Origin: an uncultured Christensenellaceae bacterium
GTDB lineage: Bacteria; Bacillota; Clostridia; Christensenellales; UBA3700
Direction of reading: 5' to 3'
Assembly: GCA_944381325.1 (NCBI GenBank)
Contig: CALWKS010000001.1
Span: 372,001 to 436,000, forward strand
DNA: 64,000 bases
Both the position numbers and the translations under genes were made by a program. The notes under the pieces are model-generated. The model saw nothing but the letters and a program-made list of their open reading frames with translations, ran no database searches and was not told the origin of the DNA. The stretch's first letter is position 1, and the number at the start of each line of letters is the position of its first letter. Below are positions 56,969 through 64,000 of this stretch, piece by piece.

Positions 56969-57532
56969 TCAGCCGAGGTCCTTGAGTTTCTTCATAACCG
57001 TTTCCTGAAGTTCTCTCAGCGAACAGTCGTTGACTATGAGCGTATATCCCGCCTTTCTTCTCGTTTCGTCGTCGGGCTGAAGCGCCATTATCTTTTCAAC
57101 GCGTGAGCTGTCGCAGTCGTCGCGCACCACAACTCTGTTTATCCTCGTCTGTCTGTCTCCCACGACAAGCCAGACTTTGTCGAAGTAATCTTTCAGAAGC
57201 CCGTCTTCAAAAACCTGAACTTCGACGAACACGCGCGGCTTTTTTGCCGTAAGTTTGTCAAGTTCTTTCTTTACGTAAGGATGCGCCAAAGCGTTGAGTC
57301 TTTGAGTCGCTTCTTTGCTCCCGAGCACAGCCGCAGAAACTTTTTTGTTGTCTATTTCTCCATCCGTGAAAACATCGCCGAATTCTTCTTTAAGCTCTGA
57401 TTTATAAGCAGGGTCTTTTTTTACATCGCGGTAGACCGCGTCGCAGTCTATAACAGTTTCACCCGCGTTTTTCAGCATCGCAAGCACAGTGCTTTTGCCG
57501 CTGCCCACTCCGCCAATCACTGCAATTTTCAT
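56969..57532 (-). CDS. coaE: dephospho-CoA kinase
   Basis: 187 residues, the last step of CoA synthesis. P-loop GGVGSGKST at 7-15, the DCDAVYRDV segment after it and the LVVGDRQTRINRVVVRD lid region fit the family. SD GGAGG. It follows polA by 41 bases, probably in one transcript. Confidence 0.93.
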   Translation of the reverse strand: MKIAVIGGVGSGKSTVLAMLKNAGETVIDCDAVYRDVKKDPAYKSELKEEFGDVFTDGEIDNKKVSAAVLGSKEATQRLNALAHPYVKKELDKLTAKKPRVFVEVQVFEDGLLKDYFDKVWLVVGDRQTRINRVVVRDDCDSSRVEKIMALQPDDETRRKAGYTLIVNDCSLRELQETVMKKLKDLG

Positions 57533-57573
57533 ATCAGCCTCCTTACGGTTGCCGCGCCTTACGGCATTTTTAT

Positions 57574-60117
57574 TTATTTCGCTTCAAGCCAGTTGTCGCC
57601 GCTCCCGACGTCGGCAATAAGCGGCACGCTGAGAGAAGCGACGTTCTGCATGCAATTCTTAAGCAAGGTTTCAACCTTTTCTTTTTCTTCTCTAGGACAA
57701 TCGATGATAAGTTCGTCATGCACCTGCATTATAAGTTTTGCCTTAAATCCGCCCTTTTCAAGCTCTTTTTTCACCTCGATCATAGCGGCTTTTATTATAT
57801 CGCTTGCCGTGCCCTGCAAAGGCATATTCATTGCGACCCTTTCTCCGAACGCACGCGTCGCATATACAGACGCCTGAAGCTCGGGGATATATCTCTTTCT
57901 GCCGTAAAGCGTCTTTACGTATCCGTTTTCTTTCGCAAAAGCTACGCAGTCGTTCATAAACTGCTTTACTTTGGGATATGTCGCAAAATAATTCTGCATA
58001 TATACCCTTGCCTGAGGCACGCTTATACCGAGATCCTCACTCAGACCGAAATCGCTTATGCCGTATATAATGCCGAAGTTGACCGCCTTAGCGCTTCTTC
58101 TCATATCCTGAGTTACCTCGTCAAACGGCACGCCGAAAAGCTTAGCCGCGGTAGAACGGTGGAAGTCCTCTCCCTCGTTGAACGCACCGATCATCGTTTC
58201 GTCCCCGCTCATATGCGCCATTAAGCGCAGCTCTATCTGAGAATAGTCGCCGCACACAAGCACGTTGCCGTCTGCAGGCACGAACATCTTTCTTATGCGC
58301 TTGCCGCTCTCTTTGCGTATCGGGATATTCTGAAGATTGGGCTCGGTAGAAGAAAGTCTTCCTGTTGCAGTAACCGCCTGCTTGAATACGGTGTGTATCC
58401 TGCCGTTCGAGTCTATAAGCGGGATCATGCCGTCAAGATAGGTTGACTTGAGTTTAACAAGTTCTCTGTATTGAAGTATCGCGGGGATTATTGTATGCTC
58501 GTTTCTCAAAGCTTCAAGCACTTCGACGTTGGTCGAATAACCCGTCTTGGTCTTCTTGCCGTGCTTTAATCCCAGTTTCTCGAAAAGAATCTTGGCAAGC
58601 TGCTGAGTAGAATTTATATTGAACGGCTCTCCTGCCAGTTCTGTGATCTCAGCGGCAAGTTTTTCTGTTTCCGCAGTCAGTTCCCCGTTGAGTTCGTCAA
58701 GATATTTTCTGTCGACTCTGAAGCCCTCTCTTTCCATAGAATAAAGCACGTCCACAAGCGGAAGCTCGAGCTCTTTATAAAGCTTTCCCTGTTCTTTTTC
58801 TCTCATCTCTTCATCGAGAAGGTCGTCCAGTGCAAAAAGCGCCGCCGCTCCGTCGTCACCGTTTATCCCGTATGCGCTTGCAAGCGCGGAAAGCGACTTA
58901 TAGTTTCTGTTGCTGTCGCAAAGATAGGCTTTGAGCATAACGTCGTCGCTCACGCCTTTGAGCGTTATGCCGTACGGCTCTAGTAGATGCATATAAGTCT
59001 TTTTGTCAAAAAGGATCTTGCGCACGTCCTCGTCTTCGGCAAGCGGCTTGACAGCACGCAGAAATGCGTTGTAGTCGATGCCCTCTCCGAGCAAATTTTC
59101 AGATATGACAACTTCATAAGTTGAATCCGCGCCGCCTATGAATATGCGCTGAGACAAGTCGAGTGCGAATATGCCTGAATCCTTGATCTTTGACAGCGCT
59201 TTTGACAATGCTTCATCGTCTTCAAGCCTTTCAGCCTGTTTTATCTCTTTTATCTCTGCCTTTTTGCCGCCTGAAAAATTCAGTCTGTCCGCTATCTTGC
59301 CGAATTCGAATTCAAGCAGAATATCTTTAACGGAACTGTCGTACACCTGAGAAAAAGCCTGCTCTTCAGGCACGGTTTCTATTGGGCAGTCGCGGTCTAT
59401 GGTTGCAAGTTTATAAGAAAGGTATGCGCTTTCTTTGCCTTCAGTCAGCTTTCTGTTGAGCGCGCCTTTCGTCTCGTCAATATGAGCGTAAACTCCGTCC
59501 AGAGTGCCGTACTGAGCTAGTAGTTTCGTCGCCGTGCCCTCGCCTATACCTGCTACGCCGGGGATATTGTCTGAGCTGTCGCCCATAAGGGATTTAAGAT
59601 CTATTATCTGCGAAGGGGTGAAGCCGTCTTCTTTAAGACGCGCTTCGTCGTATTCGACTATTTCCGATATGCCCTTTTTCGTCATCAGGACGGTCGTTTT
59701 TTCTCCGACCAGCTGAAGGCTGTCGCGGTCTCCCGTAACAATATATGTCTTGCAGGAAGTGCGCTTTGAAAGCGTGCCGAGAATGTCGTCCGCTTCGTAT
59801 CCGTCAAGCTCCGCTATCTGCACTTTCATAGCGCGAAGAAGCCTTTTCAGCGGCTCGAGCTGAGAAGCGAGTTCTTCAGGCATAGGCTTTCTTGTCGCCT
59901 TGTAACCCTCGTACATTTTTTTGCGGAAAGTAGGAGCTTTGCGGTCAAAAGCCGCCACGACGTAATCGGGCTTATACTTATCCACCAGCTTTAAAAACAT
60001 ATTGACAAAGCCGAAGATCGCGCCGGTCTGCTGCCCCTGTCTGTTGGTCAGCGGAGGAAGCGCGTAAAAAGCTCTGTTGATAAGCGAATTTGAATCGAGT
60101 AATACGAGAGTCTGCAT
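57574..60117 (-). CDS. polA: DNA polymerase I
   Basis: 847 residues from MQTLVLLDSN. N-terminal 5'-3' exonuclease (DGYEADDILG; GDSSDNIPGV), a middle domain where the usual DTET exonuclease motif is absent, reading LDLSQ, and a polymerase domain with DYSQIELRLMAHMSGDE, RRSAKAVNFGIIYG and VHDELI. It therefore lacks proofreading, as in many Firmicutes. AAGGAT lies before the ATG. Confidence 0.96.
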   Translation of the reverse strand: MQTLVLLDSNSLINRAFYALPPLTNRQGQQTGAIFGFVNMFLKLVDKYKPDYVVAAFDRKAPTFRKKMYEGYKATRKPMPEELASQLEPLKRLLRAMKVQIAELDGYEADDILGTLSKRTSCKTYIVTGDRDSLQLVGEKTTVLMTKKGISEIVEYDEARLKEDGFTPSQIIDLKSLMGDSSDNIPGVAGIGEGTATKLLAQYGTLDGVYAHIDETKGALNRKLTEGKESAYLSYKLATIDRDCPIETVPEEQAFSQVYDSSVKDILLEFEFGKIADRLNFSGGKKAEIKEIKQAERLEDDEALSKALSKIKDSGIFALDLSQRIFIGGADSTYEVVISENLLGEGIDYNAFLRAVKPLAEDEDVRKILFDKKTYMHLLEPYGITLKGVSDDVMLKAYLCDSNRNYKSLSALASAYGINGDDGAAALFALDDLLDEEMREKEQGKLYKELELPLVDVLYSMEREGFRVDRKYLDELNGELTAETEKLAAEITELAGEPFNINSTQQLAKILFEKLGLKHGKKTKTGYSTNVEVLEALRNEHTIIPAILQYRELVKLKSTYLDGMIPLIDSNGRIHTVFKQAVTATGRLSSTEPNLQNIPIRKESGKRIRKMFVPADGNVLVCGDYSQIELRLMAHMSGDETMIGAFNEGEDFHRSTAAKLFGVPFDEVTQDMRRSAKAVNFGIIYGISDFGLSEDLGISVPQARVYMQNYFATYPKVKQFMNDCVAFAKENGYVKTLYGRKRYIPELQASVYATRAFGERVAMNMPLQGTASDIIKAAMIEVKKELEKGGFKAKLIMQVHDELIIDCPREEKEKVETLLKNCMQNVASLSVPLIADVGSGDNWLEAK

Positions 60118-60176
60118 ATCCTTCAACCTTTGAGATTTTCTGATTTGCGGCGGACGCAAAAAGCGATCCTGCTTTG

Positions 60177-60205
60177 AATATATTACATGCCGCGGAGTTT
60201 GTAAA
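60177..60205 (-). promoter_or_regulatory. promoter of polA-coaE
   Basis: On the minus strand TTTACA (60200-60205), 17-base spacer, TATATT (60177-60182). Leader of about 50 bases. The remaining stretch up to 60437 is AT-rich and shows no gene. Confidence 0.55.
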
Positions 60206-60437
60206 TAACCGACCGCAAAAATATACGGGATTTTTACAAACGGTTTACCTTGAATACAACTGAAAAACCTGATCTGAAACGCGGAATTTCAATGAATAAA
60301 CGGTGATTATATATTTTCTATTGACAATCCGCGCGTAATTATTCTCTCGATGTATAAACGCGTAAGACAATTAAAAAATATTATTTGCCGCATATCGGTA
60401 TTATACAATAAAAATGCTTTTTTGTCTATATTTTTGT

Positions 60438-60466
60438 TTGACTTTAACTGCGTATTTTGTTATATA
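60438..60466 (+). promoter_or_regulatory. promoter of the Na/Pi cotransporter
   Basis: TTGACT (60438-60443), 17-base spacer, TATATA (60461-60466). An in-frame ATG lies 5 bases further, and a structured 87-base stretch follows. Confidence 0.7.
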
Positions 60467-60483
60467 TGGTAATGGTAACAAGA

Positions 60484-60550
60484 GCGGAAAACCTCTTTCC
60501 GCACCTCCGCCGAACGGCGGCTCATAACAAGCGTACGGGCTTATCCGTAC
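60484..60550 (+). promoter_or_regulatory. structured leader with three perfect hairpins
   Basis: Three consecutive stems: GCGGAAA / TTTCCGC (60484-60502, loop ACCTC), CCGCC / GGCGG (60507-60520, loop GAAC) and GTACGG / CCGTAC (60533-60550, loop GCTTAT). They lie between the promoter and the conserved start of the transporter. I do not recognise it as a known riboswitch class. It could instead encode a 29-residue N-terminal extension. Confidence 0.6.
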
Positions 60551-60558
60551 ACGGGTAT

Positions 60559-62238
60559 ATGGAAGTTTTAAAAACAATTTTGACACTTTTTGGCGGACTG
60601 GGCGTATTCCTCATCGCACTCAAGATAATGAGCGAAAACCTCGAGTCCGTGGCAGGCAACCGATTAAGGTCGGTTTTCAACCGTATCAGCAGCAACAGAT
60701 TTGCAGGTATCGCGGTAGGTACAGGCGTAACGATGGTCATTCAGAGTTCGTCGGCAACCACAGTCATGGTCGTAGGTTTCGTAAACGCAGGCGTCATGAC
60801 TCTCTCTCAGGCGACTTCGATCATCATGGGTGCCAACATCGGTACGACAATTACGGCGCAGATAGGCGCGCTTCAGTCTCTGCCTATCACGGCTTTCTTC
60901 GCCGCTCTCGCCTGCGTCGGCGCGTTTATGCAGATGTCCAAGCACGACAAAGTCAACCTCTGGGGCTGCATAATCGGAAGCATAGGCATGATTTTCGTAG
61001 GACTTCAGGTAATGAGTTCTGCAATGAAGACATTCAGCAATTCTCCCGTCATCGAAGATGTAATGACCTCGATAAGCAATCCCGTATTGCTTCTTCTGAT
61101 AGGTCTTACGATAACCGCGATTGTTCAGAGTTCTTCAGCTACCACGATCATTCTTATAACAATGGCGGGCGCAAACCTGATGACGCTTGAAAACGCGATT
61201 TTCATCACTCTCGGTATCAATATCGGTACTTGCGTAACCGCAATGTTCGCGTCAATAGGCGCAACCCCCAACGGCAAACGCGCTTCTTTCATTCACCTGA
61301 CTTTCAACTGCATAGGCTCAGTGATTTTCTTCATATTGGCGCTTGTCCTGCCTATAGACAAATGGCTGCAGGCGGCTTTCCCTGAAATAGAAACGCAGAT
61401 CGCTATGTTCCATACAATATTCAACGTTACGACCACGATACTGCTCGTGCCGTTCATCAAACAGCTCACTCAGCTCGCCTGTCTCGTCATCAGAGATAAG
61501 AAACCCGCTCCCAACGAAGACGGTTTCGTAGAAGAAAAATTCCAGTACGTCGACGAACGACTGCTCGCTACCCCGACCATCGCGCTCGCTCAGGTACGCA
61601 AAGAGATCCTTCTTATGGCAAGCATAGCAAAGAAGAACTTCGATACATCGGTATACGCGATAACGATCGGCTCGCTTGCTAAACAGCCCAAATTCGAAGC
61701 GCGCGAAAAACATCTGAACTTCCTCAACAAAGAGCTGACAAACTATCTGGTAAAGGTTTCTTCAGCGCCTATTTCCAAGCAGACAGAGCGCGAACTCAGC
61801 TCTTACTACCACGTAATATCAGACCTTGAACGCGTAGGCGACTATTCTGAAAATATTATGGAATACACCGAAAAGCTGGTAAAGAACAACGTCTCTTTCT
61901 CAGAAGCGGCAAAAGGCGAACTGGCAGAGATGAAAAGCGCGATCGACAAACTTTACGACGTCGTCATGACGGGCTATATCAATAAGGATATTTCTCAGAA
62001 AGACGAAATGGAACAGCTTGAAGAAAGCGTCGACGAATACAAAGTCGCACTGGACCGCGCGCATATCGCAAGACTGAGCGAAAACCTCTGCTCTCCCGAC
62101 GCAGGTGCCGTATGGCTCAACCTGATAAACGATATGGAGAGAATAGGCGACCACTTCCGCAACGTCTACACGAGCATGGATTATTACGTAGAGCCCCCCA
62201 CAAAGGTAAAGGCAACCGTAAACGCAAAAGCGCAGTAA
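60559..62238 (+). CDS. Na/Pi-cotransporter with PhoU-like domain
   Basis: 559 residues from MEVLKTIL. Two Na_Pi_cotrans repeats carry the paired motif QSSSATTVMVVG and QSSSATTIILIT; 8-9 membrane helices occupy the first 310 residues. A PhoU-like helical domain (about 340-550) follows. Imports phosphate with Na+. No SD precedes this ATG; an in-frame ATG at 60472, next to the -10, would add 29 residues (MVTRAENLFPHLRRT...) through the hairpin region. The conserved family start favours 60559, although translation from 60472 on a leaderless mRNA is a real alternative. Confidence 0.85.
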   Translation: MEVLKTILTLFGGLGVFLIALKIMSENLESVAGNRLRSVFNRISSNRFAGIAVGTGVTMVIQSSSATTVMVVGFVNAGVMTLSQATSIIMGANIGTTITAQIGALQSLPITAFFAALACVGAFMQMSKHDKVNLWGCIIGSIGMIFVGLQVMSSAMKTFSNSPVIEDVMTSISNPVLLLLIGLTITAIVQSSSATTIILITMAGANLMTLENAIFITLGINIGTCVTAMFASIGATPNGKRASFIHLTFNCIGSVIFFILALVLPIDKWLQAAFPEIETQIAMFHTIFNVTTTILLVPFIKQLTQLACLVIRDKKPAPNEDGFVEEKFQYVDERLLATPTIALAQVRKEILLMASIAKKNFDTSVYAITIGSLAKQPKFEAREKHLNFLNKELTNYLVKVSSAPISKQTERELSSYYHVISDLERVGDYSENIMEYTEKLVKNNVSFSEAAKGELAEMKSAIDKLYDVVMTGYINKDISQKDEMEQLEESVDEYKVALDRAHIARLSENLCSPDAGAVWLNLINDMERIGDHFRNVYTSMDYYVEPPTKVKATVNAKAQ

Positions 62239-62266
62239 GTAATAATTATTTTTCAATATAATATAA

Positions 62267-62296
62267 ATCCCTTCGGAAACTCCGGAGGGATCTTTT
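62267..62296 (+). terminator. terminator after the Na/Pi cotransporter
   Basis: A perfect 10-bp stem ATCCCTTCGG / CCGGAGGGAT with loop AAACT, followed by CTTTT. Confidence 0.85.
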
Positions 62297-62452
62297 ATGT
62301 CTTGCCGCTGCCGCAAACTTCGATATCCTCTGCCCTGATTGTATATCTTGTCTGCGTTAAACGTTGATATATCCTCACAATGGCAACAGACTATCTCAAA
62401 TGATCGGCACAGGCGCACGATAGCTAGCAAAATCAAGCACGATTACAAGCTT

Positions 62453-62482
62453 AAAAAAAGGACGCGACTATCGCGTCCCTTT
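62453..62482 (-). terminator. terminator after the topoisomerase gene
   Basis: An 8-bp stem GGACGCGA / TCGCGTCC with loop CTA, followed by TTTTTTT on the minus strand. It lies 120 bases past the stop. Confidence 0.75.
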
Positions 62483-62601
62483 TACACCGTCTTATTTTTA
62501 TGCGTCTCACGCCGAAATAAGCGATCAGGCGCTTTTGTCTGCGCGCGCGTATCTTTTTACGACACGCGGCAGAATTGCCTCATACGACAGGTTTACTGCC
62601 G

Positions 62602-64000
62602 TCAGATGTTGTGTCTCTTGCTGTCGGCAATAACCATATTGAGATTGCTTCCGCCCTTCTTGCACGCTTCTTTGAGAATATTAGAGCCTTTCTTGGTGCG
62701 GTCTGTGATCTCTATGTCCTCAGTGTTGACTGAAAGACAGCTTCCGTCCACAAGCTGCAGAGCGAAATCGTAAGGCATTGTTACCGTATCCACAAATACG
62801 ATATTGCCTGACTTCTTGTCGTCGTTTATCGTTACGCCCTTGCGGTAGCGCTTCATCGGCTCGACAGAAGACAGCACGACGCGCTTTGCAAAGCCTGAAT
62901 CCGTAACAAGGACTATTTCACCTTCGCAGTCATGCTGAGTCGTGAACAGCACCGCATCGCCGTCTGACAGCTGAATTCCCTTCACGCCGCTCGCTTTCTT
63001 GCCCTGACACGGGATGTCCGCTTCTGCATTGAGCACCATTCCGTCTTTAGTTACAAAGAGAAGGTATTCGTCGTCTGAATTGACTATTTCAACGCCTATC
63101 ACTTCGTCGCCGTCCTTGAGCACGATCGCAGGAGAAACTGTCTTTTTGTCGACTGAATATTCTTTTGCTTCAGTCTTCTTGACCATACCTTGCGCGGTAT
63201 AGAAATAAAGTTCTTTATCCTGAAGTTCTGCAGGCGTGAACACGGCGACTATTCTTTCGTCGCTGTCTGCGCGCGCTATCTTGCTGACAGTAGTGCCGCG
63301 AGACTTCCACTTGTCCTCGCCAAGCTGGTCGATATCGAACACGACCGCATTGCCCTTCTGCGTAAAGGCGATCAGGTTGTAGTCGTTGCTGCAGTCTATG
63401 ACTCTCTTCACCAAGTCTGAAGCTCCGCAGTTAACTATGCTCTTCTGTGCAAGCGAGTAAGACTTGGGCGGCATAAACTTAAGGTTGCCCGCCTGAGTCA
63501 GAATGAGCTTGCCTGAACGCTCTATCTTTGCGTTTACGTCGATCGTGGTTACGGTAGCATGATCCGAAGACACGATCGTAGTGCGGCGCTTATCAGCATA
63601 TTTTTTCTTGATTTCAAGTATTTCCTTGCGGACTATCGCCAGCTGTCTGCGCTTGGAAGAGAGTATCTGATCGAGTTCAGCAATCTTTTCCTGAAGTTCT
63701 GCGATTTCAGCTTCAAGCTTCTTTGCGTCTACGCGTTTGAGATTCTTGAGTTTCATTTCAAGAATAGCCACTGCCTGGCGCTCAGTAAGGTTGAATTCCT
63801 GCTTTATCTGTTCTTTGGCTTCAAGGTCGGTCTGTGCGTTGAGTATTATATCGACTACGCGGCGTATATTGTTTACCGCAATAAGCTTTCCTTGCTGAAT
63901 GTGCTCCTGTTTGCGCGCGACGTTTACATCGTACTGGCTGCGCTTGTAAATTACCTGTCTCTGGAATTCGACGTAGTGAGATATGATTTCAATAAGTCCC
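62602..64000 (-). CDS. type IIA topoisomerase A subunit (GyrA/ParC family), C-terminal part
   Basis: The frame is open to the window edge; 466 residues are visible, the N-terminal breakage-reunion domain is missing. It contains the coiled-coil region (YVEFQRQVIYKRSQYDVNVA; LTERQAVAILEMKLKNLKRV), then a long KRR-containing helix and a six-bladed beta-pinwheel C-terminal domain from about 140. The first blade reads EDKWKSRGTTVSKI where GyrA has the GyrA-box (QRRGGRG). This suggests ParC or the second clostridial A-type subunit rather than GyrA, but only the whole gene can decide. Confidence 0.85.
   Translation of the reverse strand, partial: GLIEIISHYVEFQRQVIYKRSQYDVNVARKQEHIQQGKLIAVNNIRRVVDIILNAQTDLEAKEQIKQEFNLTERQAVAILEMKLKNLKRVDAKKLEAEIAELQEKIAELDQILSSKRRQLAIVRKEILEIKKKYADKRRTTIVSSDHATVTTIDVNAKIERSGKLILTQAGNLKFMPPKSYSLAQKSIVNCGASDLVKRVIDCSNDYNLIAFTQKGNAVVFDIDQLGEDKWKSRGTTVSKIARADSDERIVAVFTPAELQDKELYFYTAQGMVKKTEAKEYSVDKKTVSPAIVLKDGDEVIGVEIVNSDDEYLLFVTKDGMVLNAEADIPCQGKKASGVKGIQLSDGDAVLFTTQHDCEGEIVLVTDSGFAKRVVLSSVEPMKRYRKGVTINDDKKSGNIVFVDTVTMPYDFALQLVDGSCLSVNTEDIEITDRTKKGSNILKEACKKGGSNLNMVIADSKRHNI

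Larger units (their letters stand above)
62239..62601. other. convergent intergenic region
   Basis: Apart from the two terminators listed, I see no gene in the roughly 360 bases between the cotransporter and the topoisomerase gene. Confidence 0.6.

Noticed and set aside
60401-60586. A 61-codon minus-strand frame over the cotransporter leader (contains SPYACYEPPFGG)
   Set aside because: It has no SD, runs opposite to the promoter and is a by-product of the hairpins in the leader; the frame does not resemble a known protein.

Overview
The window looks like chromosome from an anaerobic, spore-forming or formerly spore-forming member of the Clostridia (Firmicutes), probably an uncultured gut lineage. 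The evidence is the gene content: a six-cysteine SCIFF peptide with its radical SAM maturase, a biotin-dependent Na+-pumping decarboxylase, HemZ, ribonuclease Y, SpoIIIE/FtsK, a GerW/YtfJ protein, YlxY, a free-standing Spo0A-type DNA-binding domain and a SpoIIM-like membrane protein. Gene order also agrees with Firmicutes blocks (rpsO-pnp-ylxY-M16 peptidase; rimO-pgsA-cinA-recA-rny; ruvAB-queA-tgt-yajC-scf-secDF). Most genes are on the minus strand. I saw no tRNA, rRNA, CRISPR array, phage or insertion sequence.

Layout. 1-2.9 kb: surE, a flavoprotein, cmk and the start of a plsC-like gene. 2.9-8.1 kb: a five-gene operon with both an acyl-CoA-type and an oxaloacetate/pyruvate-type carboxyltransferase, sharing one biotin carrier, an OadG-like subunit and an OadB pump. 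8.5-11.5 kb: rluB, a DacF-type carboxypeptidase, ytfJ and a DUF2953 gene. 11.6-15.5 kb: a LysR-controlled accessory cluster (acetyltransferase, Fe-S-type flavoprotein, iron alcohol dehydrogenase, cyclophilin-like lipoprotein). 15.6-19.3 kb: scpB, scpA, a site-2 protease and lysA. 19.9-23.5 kb: a second dacF, deoB, the Spo0A-like and SpoIIM-like genes. 23.7-32.5 kb: rny, recA, a shortened cinA, pgsA, rimO, ftsK. 32.8-39.1 kb: a monooxygenase-like protein, a dUTPase-like protein, M16 peptidase, ylxY (inverted), an acetyltransferase, pnp, rpsO. 39.3-46.6 kb: hemZ, an MBL hydrolase, dtd, relA, recJ. 46.8-56.9 kb: secF, secD, scfB, scfA, a small membrane gene (inverted), yajC, tgt, queA, ruvB, ruvA. 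56.9-64 kb: coaE, polA, a Na/Pi cotransporter with a structured leader, and the C-terminal part of a type IIA topoisomerase A subunit.

Most genes have a clear Shine-Dalgarno sequence and many have a readable -35/-10 pair. A subset (LysR, deoB, the Spo0A-like gene, ruvA and perhaps the Na/Pi cotransporter) instead has the -10 box only 5-7 bases before the ATG and no ribosome-binding site, which suggests leaderless mRNAs.

The strongest points for follow-up are the leaderless-promoter set, the three-hairpin leader before the Na/Pi cotransporter, the hybrid decarboxylase/transcarboxylase operon, the SCIFF pair, the LysR cluster with its near-perfect operator, and a tandem 71-bp intergenic repeat between tgt and queA. 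All functions are read from sequence alone.
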